Below are positions 53,364-61,982 of a stretch of 64,000 bases of DNA, in pieces. Below the pieces are notes generated by a model. The model ran no database searches. It was given only the letters and a program-made list of their open reading frames with translations, and was not told the DNA's origin. This stretch comes from Lysobacterales bacterium (lineage in GTDB: Bacteria > Pseudomonadota > Gammaproteobacteria > Xanthomonadales > Marinicellaceae), in NCBI GenBank assembly GCA_027067055.1, contig JAMOMK010000071.1:46665-110664 (forward strand). Direction: 5' to 3'. The position numbers and the translations under genes were made by a program. Numbering within the stretch: the stretch's first letter is position 1; each line of letters begins with the position of its first letter.

Positions 53364-55067
53364 ATGTTAGAAATAAATAGTGATAGAAAAAAACAAACTA
53401 CATTGAGTTACAAGCTATATTTTGCATTGCTTTTTTTAATACAAAGTGGCTTTGCCCTTGCAAATAACAGCAGCGAACAACATTCAGTAAAAGGCATTGA
53501 TGAGTATTCAGTTTTGAAGAAAAACAATGCCACATCATTAATTGAAGCCGCTGTTGAAAGTGATGCTATGGTTGACCACTCAGAATTTGACGAACTTAAA
53601 GGCCCTTTTGAAGATGGTCCTGCTGTTACCAAAGCCTGTCTTGGCTGTCACAATAAGGCTGGTCATGCCTTTATGAAAAATAAGCACTGGACATGGAAAT
53701 ACACAGATCCAGATACCAAACAACAGCTTGGGAAAAGTGTTTTAATTAATAATTTTTGCACCAATGCTCGTGGCAATGAAGGCATGTGTGCTCAATGCCA
53801 TGCCGGCTATAACATGACCGATAGTGAATACGACTTTACCAAGCAAGAAAATATGGACTGTCTGGTTTGTCATGAGTCTACAGGCAAGTATTATAAAACA
53901 CCAACAACCAGTGGTTCTGCGGCTTGTACGACAATGTTTGCTGATAAAGACCCAATAAATTGGTCAAAGTCAGCACAAAGCGTTGCAATGCCTGCCCGAG
54001 AAAATTGCGGTTCGTGTCACTTCTTTGGTGGAGGCGGTGACAATGTTAAGCATGGAGATTTATCTTCTGCATTAATTGCACCAACAAAAGATGTTGATGT
54101 TCACATGGCAGTTGAAGGCAATGATTTCTCTTGTACTCAATGCCATGTAGGTGAAAAACACCAATGGTCAGGCTCTCGTTACCAAGGTGTACCCGTTAAG
54201 GACAAACACAAAAGTAAGCCTGGGATGCGCAATGAAACTGCCAGTTGTGCCAGCTGCCACGGAGCACAACCTCATCCCTTATCTTTAGTTGGATTAAAGC
54301 TCAACGACCACACCCAAAAAGTGGCTTGCGAAACCTGTCATATTCCAGAGTTTGCTAAAGGCGGTGTGGCAACAAAAATTGACTGGGATTGGCGAACAGC
54401 TGGAAAAACCAGAGATGGGGAAGGTTATAAAGACTCTAACTACACACAAAGCAATGGCGAACACCGTTACACTTACAAATCGATTAAAGGCGATTTCAAA
54501 TACGATGAGAATGTCAAGCCTGTCTATTTATGGTCAAATGGCAAATCTCACTACACAACCATTGATACAAAATTTGACCCGACCAAACCAGTCATTATAA
54601 ACAGTGTTGAAGGCACAGTTGCTGGTGAAGACTCTCGCATCACTCCTTTTAAACGTATGCATACCATCCAACCTTATGATAAGGGTAACAATACATTGGT
54701 TTATATGCACCTTTGGGGCGATGACTCCGATTCTTTTTGGGGAAATTACGATTTTGGGCGAGCTATTGAACATGGCATGAAGCAATTTGATATTCCATAC
54801 AGTGGCGAATTTGGTTTTATTGACACCTATTCTTACTGGCCGATAAATCACATGGTTGCTCCTGAAGAAGGGGCACTAAAGTGCGACAGTTGTCACTCAA
54901 AAGAGGGAAGGTTAAAAGGCATTAAAGGTGTTTATATGCCAGGAAGTGGCGAGTATAAGTGGATGGACATAATTGGTTTGCTTGCTATTTTTGCAACCCT
55001 TGCTGGCGTGATTGGTCACGGATTGCTAAGGTTTTTTATGAATAAGAGGAGAAAGGCACATGATTAA
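53364..55067 (+). CDS. Octaheme c-type cytochrome, OTR (tetrathionate reductase) family
   Basis: A 567-residue periplasmic multihaem protein starting at ATG 53364, with a signal sequence (YKLYFALLFLIQSGFALA). I count eight CxxCH haem sites: CLGCH, CAQCH, CLVCH, CGSCH, CTQCH, CASCH, CETCH and CDSCH. The segment CLGCHNKAGHAFMKNKHWTW is characteristic of octaheme tetrathionate reductase (OTR), known to reduce tetrathionate, nitrite and hydroxylamine in Shewanella. Unlike soluble OTR, it ends in a transmembrane helix (IIGLLAIFATLAGVIGHGLL) and a basic tail. It overlaps the cytochrome b gene, which may supply electrons from quinol. Confidence 0.93.
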   Translation: MLEINSDRKKQTTLSYKLYFALLFLIQSGFALANNSSEQHSVKGIDEYSVLKKNNATSLIEAAVESDAMVDHSEFDELKGPFEDGPAVTKACLGCHNKAGHAFMKNKHWTWKYTDPDTKQQLGKSVLINNFCTNARGNEGMCAQCHAGYNMTDSEYDFTKQENMDCLVCHESTGKYYKTPTTSGSAACTTMFADKDPINWSKSAQSVAMPARENCGSCHFFGGGGDNVKHGDLSSALIAPTKDVDVHMAVEGNDFSCTQCHVGEKHQWSGSRYQGVPVKDKHKSKPGMRNETASCASCHGAQPHPLSLVGLKLNDHTQKVACETCHIPEFAKGGVATKIDWDWRTAGKTRDGEGYKDSNYTQSNGEHRYTYKSIKGDFKYDENVKPVYLWSNGKSHYTTIDTKFDPTKPVIINSVEGTVAGEDSRITPFKRMHTIQPYDKGNNTLVYMHLWGDDSDSFWGNYDFGRAIEHGMKQFDIPYSGEFGFIDTYSYWPINHMVAPEEGALKCDSCHSKEGRLKGIKGVYMPGSGEYKWMDIIGLLAIFATLAGVIGHGLLRFFMNKRRKAHD

Positions 55068-55713
55068 ACGTTCAGTACATATATTCACTCGATTCGAACG
55101 CTTGTGGCATTGGTCACAAATGTCCTTGATTATGGTTTTACTCTTTACCGGTTTTCGAATTCATGGTTTTTATGAATTGATTGACTTTGAGATGGCCGTA
55201 ACGGTTCATACTTATGCCGCATTAAGCTTATTATTGATTTGGGCATTTGCCATCTTTTGGTTATTTACAACTGGGGCTTGGAAGCAATATTTGCCCACTA
55301 GAAAGGGCCTACTCAAAGTGGCAAAATATTATGCTTTTGGTATTTTCAAAGGAGAACGTCATCCGTATAAAAAAACCTACACACGCAAGCATAATCCTCT
55401 TCAGGCAATATCTTACCTAATTTTGAAAATCATGATCTTCCCTGCCATATGGATAACCGGTTTAGCTTATCTTACTTATGGTTTTTGGGATTCCTCAAGC
55501 CTACCCCTTGAATGGATTGCCGTTATACACACCATAAGTGCTTTTGCTATATCTGTTTTTATCATTGTCCACGTTTATTTACTGTCAACAGGTGGCTCAA
55601 TAAAAGAACACATTAAACCAATGATTACTGGATTTGATGACGTGTATTTAACCGAAGAAGAAGTAGCCTATTTAGAAACCAATGAACCACAAAACATTAA
55701 ACCAGAGGAATAA
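55060..55713 (+). CDS. Membrane cytochrome b subunit partner of the octaheme protein
   Basis: A 217-residue di-haem cytochrome b-like membrane protein with four to five helices. Likely haem ligands are His in RLWHWSQMSLIMVLLFTGF, VHTYAALSLLLIWAFAIFW, and the C-terminal WIAVIHTISAFAISVFIIVHVY. It resembles subunits that connect the quinone pool to thiosulfate reductase or formate dehydrogenase. The start overlaps the octaheme gene by eight bases, so the two should form a quinol-oxidising, periplasmic reductase complex. Six bases separate it from the next small gene. Confidence 0.9.
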   Translation: MIKRSVHIFTRFERLWHWSQMSLIMVLLFTGFRIHGFYELIDFEMAVTVHTYAALSLLLIWAFAIFWLFTTGAWKQYLPTRKGLLKVAKYYAFGIFKGERHPYKKTYTRKHNPLQAISYLILKIMIFPAIWITGLAYLTYGFWDSSSLPLEWIAVIHTISAFAISVFIIVHVYLLSTGGSIKEHIKPMITGFDDVYLTEEEVAYLETNEPQNIKPEE

Positions 55714-55718
55714 AGTCC

Positions 55719-56099
55719 ATGCAAAAAAAGCATTTTAAAGATACCTATCCTATTTTTTACCGTGAAATATTAAAAGTCGACAGCCCATATAAAAGCGTGG
55801 CCGAGTATTTGGGTTATTTTGAAGAAAAAATTAAAGAACACGATAAAGCAGAAGTTATTGCTCGATTTGACCATTACATCCATACTAAAAAAGTTAATGG
55901 TGATATAAGTGATGATATTAAAGACGCACAACATATTATCATGTGTTTTGGCTGGGAACTACCGTCTGCTGATCCTGTTGCTGTTCGACCTCGTTCAATT
56001 GGCATCACTGAACTCAAAGACAAGTTTATCATTAACTTTATGCTAGCACCCAACCCTATTGCACAACAAGTTATGGAAGATTGGGTAGATAGTATTTAA
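55719..56099 (+). CDS. Small conserved protein of the octaheme operon (DUF6858-like)
   Basis: A 126-residue soluble cytosolic protein. It begins MQKKHFKDTYPIFYREILKV and ends with NPIAQQVMEDWVDSI; no cysteine pairs, signal or helices are visible. I recall such a gene accompanying octaheme/cytochrome b operons in sulfur bacteria under the label DUF6858, but this is memory rather than a search. It may be an assembly or redox accessory protein. It is the last gene, followed by a bidirectional terminator. Confidence 0.7.
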   Translation: MQKKHFKDTYPIFYREILKVDSPYKSVAEYLGYFEEKIKEHDKAEVIARFDHYIHTKKVNGDISDDIKDAQHIIMCFGWELPSADPVAVRPRSIGITELKDKFIINFMLAPNPIAQQVMEDWVDSI

Positions 56100-56118
56100 G
56101 AAAAGTACTCATGTATAA

Positions 56119-56145
56119 AAATAGAGTCCTTAATAGGCTCTATTT
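56119..56145. terminator. Bidirectional terminator between the octaheme operon and the receptor
   Basis: AAATAGAG-T-CCT pairs with AGGCTCTATTT around a TAAT loop with one bulge; A-run and T-run lie on the two sides, so it can stop both converging transcripts. Confidence 0.75.
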
Positions 56146-56159
56146 CTATACAAATCTTT

Positions 56160-58196
56160 TTAAAAATCAATATCAAAACTCACACCAATATGTCGTGGTG
56201 AACCAAGTTGTGTATAAAGTTTATCTTCATAATTAGGTGGCTCTAAGCCAAAGAAAAAGCCTCTGGTGGCGTATTGTTTGTTGAATATGTTGTTGCCCCA
56301 CAATGAAACGCTCCAATTGTCTTTTTCATAACCGACTTTTAAGTTATATAATTGATAAGATTTGGATTGTTGATTATTAGAATCAGAGAAGTAAAAGCTG
56401 TCTTTGCCATTAGCATCAAGGCGTGCAAAAAAACCATTAAGCGTGTGGTATTGAACACCTAAAGAAAAGTTATATCGTGGTGCATGCGCTTGGTCTCGAC
56501 CGTTAAAGCTACCTTCGGTGGTAACAAAATCATCAAACTGTGCCTTGAGCAAACCCAAAGAACCATAAATATCAAAGTTATCATTAAGCATATAATTAAA
56601 GTCAGTCTCGATGCCGTAATTACTGCCTGTTGCGGCATTACCTGTGAAAAACACAAAGGTAAGAGGGTCATTTGGATCAGTTTGGCGCGAAGTGCTGATT
56701 TGCATGTCTTGGCGTTTGGAATAAAAAGCTGAAATATTCCATTGCAGTTGATAATCCAAAAAGAAGCCCTTAAGACCTGATTCAAGCGACCATAAAGATT
56801 CAGGTTGGTATTCGCGCAATTCATCAGGTACGCTAGTGGAAAGATTAAATCCACCGGCTTTATAACCACGAGCTAAGGTCACATAGGAGTTAAGGTTGGT
56901 ATTAATTTTATGGTTTAAAGATAATTGTCCGCCCCACATATTATCACTGGGCGAAACATCAATTCCGTTGCTATCGGAGTAACTGGCATTGCGGCGTTCA
57001 AAACGAATGCCCGAAGTTAAGGTGTTTGTATCAGAAATTTGTGTATCTAATTGAGCAAATAGTGCAACTGATGTCGCATCAAACTGACTGTTTAAGTTTT
57101 TATAAACTTCTCCATTGTAAAATTCATTAATTTTATTGTCTTCGGACATATCGAGCACATAAACACCCGCTAACCACGACTTGCCAATAAAACGAAATTC
57201 TTGTGAAATATGCGTGCGTTCACGAAGACTGCTAGAGGTAAAATCATAGGGTGCAAATTCGCCCCAATAATCGTCATTGCCCCAATCGCCATCAAAAGCA
57301 TAATCAATATCCGCATTCATGTAACTGGTGATACTCATGACATCAAAATTATTGCCTTGCCAGTTGGCTTTAAGCGCAAGACCTGTGGAGTCTTGTAAAT
57401 CTTTTCCTGGTAAATCGGTGTGGGTAATAAATGTATTTTCAGGATTAAAAGTATCAAAACCATTGTCTATATTGGCTTTTAGAAAGGTGAAATTGAAATC
57501 CAGTTCATCACTGGCTTGCCAAAACAGTTTGCCTCGGGCAATAAACTCATCGCGTTTATTAGTATCATCACGGTTGAGAAAATCGTTATAACGAAAACCA
57601 TCGGCACTGTATTGATGAACAGCAATGCGGTAAGCAGAGTTGTCACTTAAAGCACCTGTGGCTCGAAAACCCATTCCCAAATCACCATCATTACCAACAA
57701 GCCCTGATATTTTATACGAGTTTTCAAACTCGGGGTCTTTGCTTTTGACATAAATAAGTCCTGCTAAACCATTAGCACCATAACGCGTGCCTTGTGGACC
57801 ACGTAGCACCTCGATTTGTTCGACATCAAACAAGGTCGCAACACCACCCAGTGCCGAAAAATCAATATCATCGACTACAAAGCCCACCGAAGGATTGGGC
57901 GCACCTTCGTATTGTGAGCGTTCGCCAATACCGCGAATTTGAAAATATCGAGGGCGGTTAGTGGCAGATGACCAATTTAAATTGGGAACCATAGCCATCA
58001 CGTCTTCAAAATGTTGTGTACCTGCTTTTTCTAAAGTTTCAGCATCAATAATGCTCATGCTTTCGTTTGATTCAATGGCGAGTTGATTGTCTCGTAAGTC
58101 AGAAACGACAATAGTTTTATCGAGTTTTTCGACCGAATCATCGGCGATTAAGTTCAGGGATAAAAAAAGACCTGTCAAAAGAATTGTTTTTTTCAT
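56160..58196 (-). CDS. TonB-dependent receptor, probable thiamine uptake
   Basis: A 678-residue outer-membrane TonB-dependent transporter: signal peptide (ILLTGLFLSLNLIA), plug (IIDAETLEKAGTQHFEDVMA, IEVLRGPQGTRYGANGLAGL) and a barrel ending in Phe (HIGVSFDIDF). The family alone does not show the ligand, but a complete TPP riboswitch precedes it (58262-58374), so it should be made when thiamine is scarce and import thiamine or a precursor or phosphate ester. Such riboswitch-controlled receptors (called omr1) have been described in gammaproteobacteria. It stands alone; the partner inner-membrane transporter may be the PnuC-family gene at 52.5 kb. Confidence 0.92.
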   Translation of the reverse strand: MKKTILLTGLFLSLNLIADDSVEKLDKTIVVSDLRDNQLAIESNESMSIIDAETLEKAGTQHFEDVMAMVPNLNWSSATNRPRYFQIRGIGERSQYEGAPNPSVGFVVDDIDFSALGGVATLFDVEQIEVLRGPQGTRYGANGLAGLIYVKSKDPEFENSYKISGLVGNDGDLGMGFRATGALSDNSAYRIAVHQYSADGFRYNDFLNRDDTNKRDEFIARGKLFWQASDELDFNFTFLKANIDNGFDTFNPENTFITHTDLPGKDLQDSTGLALKANWQGNNFDVMSITSYMNADIDYAFDGDWGNDDYWGEFAPYDFTSSSLRERTHISQEFRFIGKSWLAGVYVLDMSEDNKINEFYNGEVYKNLNSQFDATSVALFAQLDTQISDTNTLTSGIRFERRNASYSDSNGIDVSPSDNMWGGQLSLNHKINTNLNSYVTLARGYKAGGFNLSTSVPDELREYQPESLWSLESGLKGFFLDYQLQWNISAFYSKRQDMQISTSRQTDPNDPLTFVFFTGNAATGSNYGIETDFNYMLNDNFDIYGSLGLLKAQFDDFVTTEGSFNGRDQAHAPRYNFSLGVQYHTLNGFFARLDANGKDSFYFSDSNNQQSKSYQLYNLKVGYEKDNWSVSLWGNNIFNKQYATRGFFFGLEPPNYEDKLYTQLGSPRHIGVSFDIDF

Positions 58197-58261
58197 GGAT
58201 TTTTACCTAAGTTTAGTTTTAGTTAAAAATCCGGCTACGGACGTGTAATAGAGTTGATTGT

Positions 58262-58374
58262 TCCATTCCTACGCCGGTATTAACCGGATCAGGTTCCAAG
58301 AAGCCAGTATTTGATACAAGCTCCTAAGGGTCCATAACTCAATTGTTACGTCTCAGGCAATTGCCTCCCCTTGG
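58262..58374 (-). promoter_or_regulatory. TPP (thiamine pyrophosphate) riboswitch
   Basis: On the minus strand the 5' untranslated RNA of the TonB receptor contains the THI-box conserved parts in order: AAGGGGAGGC, GCCTGAGA, then GACCCTTAGGAGC, GAACCTGATC and GGTTAATACCGGCGTAGGAA. These are the universal CUGAGA and GAACCUGAUC...ACCGGCGUAGGRA elements. Downstream, TCCGTAGCCGGATTTTT may be a small terminator switching expression, or the ribosome binding site may be masked. TPP binding would shut the receptor off. Confidence 0.95.
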
Positions 58375-58421
58375 AATGTGTGCATCATAGCAAAGTATTG
58401 AAAATGGGTAAACCTTTTTAA

Positions 58422-59297
58422 CTAGAGAAAATCATTAACGAGATATCCAGCAGGTGTTTCTTCGATTAAATATTTCCGTAAATTATCCTTATGTTGAAAT
58501 CCTCTTATTTTAGATCGGTACAAATCAGCAATTTCAGTATTTTCAATTTCTTTTTTTCGGGCAATAGCAATATCAAGGTATTCTTTTTCTGTATCAATAC
58601 CAACGTATCTACGATTTAACAAATTGGCAGCAATTCCCGTTGTTGAACTGCCTGAAAAGGGATCTAATATCCAAGCATTGGGTTTAGTCGATGCTAAAAT
58701 GATTCGAGTTAATACTGACAATGGCTTTTGTGTTGGATGCTTAGTACAACTCTTTTCCCACGGGGCAATTGCTGGTAACTTCCAAACATCTTTCATTTGC
58801 TTGTTGTCATTCAACTGCTTCATTAGCTCATAATTATAGTAGTGCGGTACTTTTTTAGATTTTCTTGCCCAAATTATTTGCTCAGTTGAGTGCGTAAAAA
58901 AGCGACAAGAAAAGTTTGGTGGTGGATTGCTTTTTTGCCAAGTAATAATGTTTAAAATCTTAAAATCTAATTCGGTTAAAATTTGCCCAACACTAAAGAT
59001 ATTGTGCATAGTACCACTGATCCAAATAGTGCCATCATCTTTTAATTTCTCTCTAGCAAGTTTAAGCCACTTTCTATTAAAATCATTAATAAACTCAAAG
59101 CCTTTAGACTTATCCCATTTGCCTTTATTAACCGAAACAATTTTACCACTTTGGATGGATAAACCATCATTAGATAAAAAATAAGGAGGATCAGCAAAAA
59201 TCATATCAAATTTGAAATCAAATTGATTAAGTAACTTTAAACAATCACCATGTAATAAATTAAAGGCTTTGTCATTTGATTTAAAGTAAGGTTTCAC
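58422..59297 (-). CDS. Adenine-N6 DNA methyltransferase, DpnA/M2.MboI-like (beta class)
   Basis: A 291-residue beta-class methyltransferase: the catalytic DPPY (MIFADPPYFLSNDGLSIQSG) precedes the AdoMet motif FxGxG, here LDPFSGSSTTGIAANLL. The strings IVSVNKGKWDKSKGFE, NPPPNFSCRFFTHSTEQIIW and HPTQKPLSVLTRIILASTKP follow DpnA and its relatives, which modify GATC. DpnII-type systems carry one alpha and one beta methyltransferase, and the other is at 60341. Its ATG overlaps the last base of the small gene upstream. It protects GATC or a related site; specificity is inferred from the family. Confidence 0.92.
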   Translation of the reverse strand: MKPYFKSNDKAFNLLHGDCLKLLNQFDFKFDMIFADPPYFLSNDGLSIQSGKIVSVNKGKWDKSKGFEFINDFNRKWLKLAREKLKDDGTIWISGTMHNIFSVGQILTELDFKILNIITWQKSNPPPNFSCRFFTHSTEQIIWARKSKKVPHYYNYELMKQLNDNKQMKDVWKLPAIAPWEKSCTKHPTQKPLSVLTRIILASTKPNAWILDPFSGSSTTGIAANLLNRRYVGIDTEKEYLDIAIARKKEIENTEIADLYRSKIRGFQHKDNLRKYLIEETPAGYLVNDFL

Positions 59298-59539
59298 TAT
59301 TCAAGCATATCAGCTAAAAAATGTATCATAACACTAACATCAAAGTTTCCCTCAACAAATCCGTATTTTTCACAATCATCAGGTATAATAACTTTTTGCC
59401 CAATTATATGTTTGTCTTGTGATGCACATCGTAATACATCAATTAGCATTTCTCTTGCCTCAAAGGGATTTATGGTTTGCTCATAATCCTCTTCGTTTGT
59501 CTGCATATTTATATTTACCGTTAAATTTTTCACCTTCAT
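59297..59539 (-). CDS. Small unknown protein within the restriction-modification island
   Basis: An 80-residue protein from ATG 59539 (MKVKNLTVNINMQTNEEDYE); a TTG four codons upstream is less likely. It has the acidic, alpha/beta look of a small soluble domain (NPFEAREMLIDVLRCASQDK, GNFDVSVMIHFLADMLE). No family recognised. It leads the leftward unit with the beta methyltransferase, overlapping it by one base, and its promoter is shared with the C-protein operator. Such extra genes in RM loci may modulate the nuclease or methyltransferase, but nothing shows that here. Confidence 0.7.
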   Translation of the reverse strand: MKVKNLTVNINMQTNEEDYEQTINPFEAREMLIDVLRCASQDKHIIGQKVIIPDDCEKYGFVEGNFDVSVMIHFLADMLE

Positions 59540-59558
59540 AACTTTCACCAATCAATAA

Positions 59559-59604
59559 ATGATACTTATTGTATGTAGTGTTATTGTATACAAAAAGTAT
59601 CATA
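59559..59604. promoter_or_regulatory. C-protein operator between divergent RM transcripts
   Basis: The gap between the divergent units contains ATGATACTT (59559-59567) and AAGTATCAT (59596-59604), perfect complements 28 bases apart, plus two internal TTATTGTAT repeats. This resembles the paired C-boxes that controller proteins use to delay nuclease expression. The sites overlap the presumed promoters of both directions. Confidence 0.55.
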
Positions 59605-59609
59605 AAGCA

Positions 59610-59831
59610 ATGAAAGAACAAATATTAATCGAATTTGGACAAAGAATTCGTCAACTAAGACACAAGCACAAACTCAGTCAAGAGCAATTGGCTGAAAAAA
59701 CAGGCTTTCATCGAACTTATATCGGCATGATTGAAAGAGGAGAAAGGAACCCATCACTTTTAAATATTAAAAAATTTGCTGATTTTTTTGGGTTTGAGTT
59801 GAAAGGGTTATTTGAAAATGAAAAAACATAA
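59610..59831 (+). CDS. XRE-family controller (C) protein of the RM system
   Basis: A 73-residue helix-turn-helix protein: RIRQLRHKHKLSQEQLAEKT then GFHRTYIGMIERGERNPSLL is the typical C-protein/XRE HTH with helix 2-3 at residues 20-40. I start at ATG 59610; the frame extends to 59559 but that stretch is the operator. C proteins bind their own promoter to delay endonuclease synthesis until methylation is complete. It overlaps the nuclease gene by 14 bases, the usual C-R arrangement. Confidence 0.88.
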   Translation: MKEQILIEFGQRIRQLRHKHKLSQEQLAEKTGFHRTYIGMIERGERNPSLLNIKKFADFFGFELKGLFENEKT

Positions 59832-60351
59832 AATACGAAAACCAAATAGAGTTGGGGGTGGTTCTGCCACTAATTTTAATGGGCTAAGGTTTGAGGGAAG
59901 AACAGATTTATTGCAAGCCATTAATGAACACCCAGATTATACGATTAAAAATACGAATCAAGTTATAAAAAACAATAAGATTGTAGCCTACTATTATGAA
60001 AAACATTCGTTATACAAAGACTTCCTAGAACCAAAAGGTATTAACTTCAAGGAAATATTGAGTAAAAAGCTATTACCAGATGGTGCATTATTGGTTAATG
60101 ATACAATGTTCATAATTGAAAAAAAATATCAAGCGGGCTCTGGTTCAGTTGATGAAAAATTACAGACTTGTGATTTTAAAAAGAAACAATATGTAAAGTT
60201 ATTCAACCCTCTAAATATCAAAGTTGAATATTACTATGTACTAAATAATTGGTTTGACAAACCTCAATATAGAGATGTTTTTAATTACATTGAAAGTGTT
60301 GGATGTAAATACTTCATAGAAGATTTGCCATTATCAGAACTTAATTTGTAA
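59818..60351 (+). CDS. Probable type II restriction endonuclease, PD-(D/E)XK-like
   Basis: A 177-residue protein from ATG 59818 (MKKHKIRKPNRVGGGSATNF), with a basic N-terminus. The segment LLPDGALLVNDTMFIIEKKY fits the PD-(D/E)XK catalytic core (Pro-Asp near residue 89 and Glu-Lys-Lys about 17 residues later). Afterwards GSGSVDEKLQTCDFKKKQYV and YYVLNNWFDKPQYRDVF recall small type II nucleases. It is much shorter than DpnII or MboI (about 280-290), although its methyltransferases look DpnII-like; the family is therefore uncertain. Position between C protein and methyltransferase makes the role convincing. Confidence 0.75.
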   Translation: MKKHKIRKPNRVGGGSATNFNGLRFEGRTDLLQAINEHPDYTIKNTNQVIKNNKIVAYYYEKHSLYKDFLEPKGINFKEILSKKLLPDGALLVNDTMFIIEKKYQAGSGSVDEKLQTCDFKKKQYVKLFNPLNIKVEYYYVLNNWFDKPQYRDVFNYIESVGCKYFIEDLPLSELNL

Positions 60352-61219
60352 TTAACAATTCAGTCAATTGACCCCTTTTATTGGCATTGGAATTTATGCT
60401 GCGTTTTGCAAACACACGAGTTATATTGAATGCTTGGTAGAGATCGTCAAAAAAATTATTTTCAGGATTGGTGTTTTTGACATCACTATTGCTTAAAATC
60501 CATTTATGCCCTAATTGATCCAGTTTATGTACAAATTCTTTTAAGCGAATTTGTTCTGCATCATTAAAATCACCTTTGGCATAAGAGGTAAAACTTGAGG
60601 TCTCACTTAATGGTTTATATGGTGGGTCAAGATAGAAAAAGGCTTTCCCATGAACATGCTCCAATGTTTGTTGATAATCACCCGAAAGCAACTCTACATT
60701 TTGTAGAATTTTTGAAACATTTAACAGGTTTTCTTGGTTACAAATTTGGGGTTTTTTATAGCTACCAATAGGTACATTAAATTCATTTTTCTTATTCACA
60801 CGGTACAAACCATTGAAGCAGGTGCGATTTAAAAAGATAAATAAAGCACTTTGAGTTGTTTGATTACTGTTATGTGCATTAAAAAGTTGTCTTTTGGCAT
60901 AATAGTATTCTTTTTTTTCATCCAAACTATCTTCAAATTGATAATACTCATTTTGCCAAGTTGATAAAATTTGAATTAATTCATCCACATTGGTCTTTAT
61001 TGTTTTGTAGCAATTAATCAAATCTATATTAATGTCATTTAATATTGCTTTTTTTAAGGTTGGGTATTTTTTTAGCATCCAAAAAAATACTGCAGAAGAT
61101 CCAGCAAAGGCTTCCACATATGTAAACTCTTGATGTTCAAACTCGGTTGGAATATTTTGCTCAATAGAGTCTAGCAACTGAGTTTTACCACCTGCCCATT
61201 TTAAAAATGGTTTTGCCAT
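60341..61219 (-). CDS. Adenine-N6 DNA methyltransferase, Dam/DpnM/M1.MboI-like (alpha class)
   Basis: A 292-residue alpha-class methyltransferase. The AdoMet motif KPFLKWAGGKTQLLDSI opens the protein, then YVEAFAGSSAVFFWMLKK, the target domain, and the catalytic YLDPPYKPLSETSSFTSYA followed by KWILSNSD. These are the Dam/DpnM features, and the specificity is expected to be GATC. It converges on the nuclease gene with an 11-base overlap of the ends. With the beta enzyme at 58422 it completes a two-methyltransferase system. It could also supply Dam-like marking for mismatch repair. Confidence 0.93.
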   Translation of the reverse strand: MAKPFLKWAGGKTQLLDSIEQNIPTEFEHQEFTYVEAFAGSSAVFFWMLKKYPTLKKAILNDINIDLINCYKTIKTNVDELIQILSTWQNEYYQFEDSLDEKKEYYYAKRQLFNAHNSNQTTQSALFIFLNRTCFNGLYRVNKKNEFNVPIGSYKKPQICNQENLLNVSKILQNVELLSGDYQQTLEHVHGKAFFYLDPPYKPLSETSSFTSYAKGDFNDAEQIRLKEFVHKLDQLGHKWILSNSDVKNTNPENNFFDDLYQAFNITRVFAKRSINSNANKRGQLTELLITN

Positions 61220-61311
61220 TACTTCTATCCCCTTAATATTTACATCAATACAAGGTTAGCATTATTGAATATTTTAATATACAATTGCTACAACTTTTTA
61301 TAAAAAACACC

Positions 61312-61947
61312 ATGTTTCAACCCAGTTATTTTAAACAGACAGATAAACAACAGATACTTAAGTTTATTCAAGCTTATCCAATGGCATCACTTGTTTCGAT
61401 GTCATCACAAGGCTTGGTCGGCAACCATATTCCGATGTTGGTTGTTGAGCGTGAAGGTCAGTATGTTTTGCAAGGTCATGTGGCCAGGGCAAATTCAATT
61501 TGGCAAGACTTGGATGAATCAGTTGCTGTGCTTGCCCTTTTTCATGGACCAAATGCTTATGTTTCGCCGAGTTGGTATCCCAGTAAAAAGACAGACCCAA
61601 AAACTGTGCCAACATGGAATTATGTTGCCGTTCATGTCTCAGGTTCCATTTCTTTTCATCAGGACAAATCATGGCTTAAAGAGCACTTAAAAAACTTAAG
61701 TGAAACTCATGAAAAGCGTGTGAATGAGTCCTGGCAATTATCTGATGCACCCGTTGACTATATTGATAAGATGCTCAAAGCCATTGTTGGTGTAGAAATC
61801 ACTATCGCTGACATCAAGGGCAATACCAAGATGAGCCAAAACCACCCCCAAGAAAATCGACAAGGTGTTATCGAAGGCTTTTCTTCTCTTGGTCAGACAG
61901 ATGCTGCGAGTTGGGTGGAAAACCCTAACAAATACAGTGAAGAATAA
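61312..61947 (+). CDS. PaiB-type FMN-binding regulator
   Basis: A 211-residue cytosolic protein of the PaiB family (FMN-binding split barrel), originally described as a negative regulator of sporulation and protease genes in Bacillus. I start at ATG 61312 (MFQPSYFKQTDKQQILKFIQ). Features: LVGNHIPMLVVEREGQYVLQ, GPNAYVSPSWYPSKKTDPKT, VPTWNYVAVHVSGSI and a C-terminal GVEITIADIKGNTKMSQNHP with KMSQN (nucleotide-binding end). Single gene next to the RM island. Physiological role here is unknown. Confidence 0.92.
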   Translation: MFQPSYFKQTDKQQILKFIQAYPMASLVSMSSQGLVGNHIPMLVVEREGQYVLQGHVARANSIWQDLDESVAVLALFHGPNAYVSPSWYPSKKTDPKTVPTWNYVAVHVSGSISFHQDKSWLKEHLKNLSETHEKRVNESWQLSDAPVDYIDKMLKAIVGVEITIADIKGNTKMSQNHPQENRQGVIEGFSSLGQTDAASWVENPNKYSEE

Positions 61948-61982
61948 GTTACAATTCACGACCCAATATTTTTCTTAAAATT

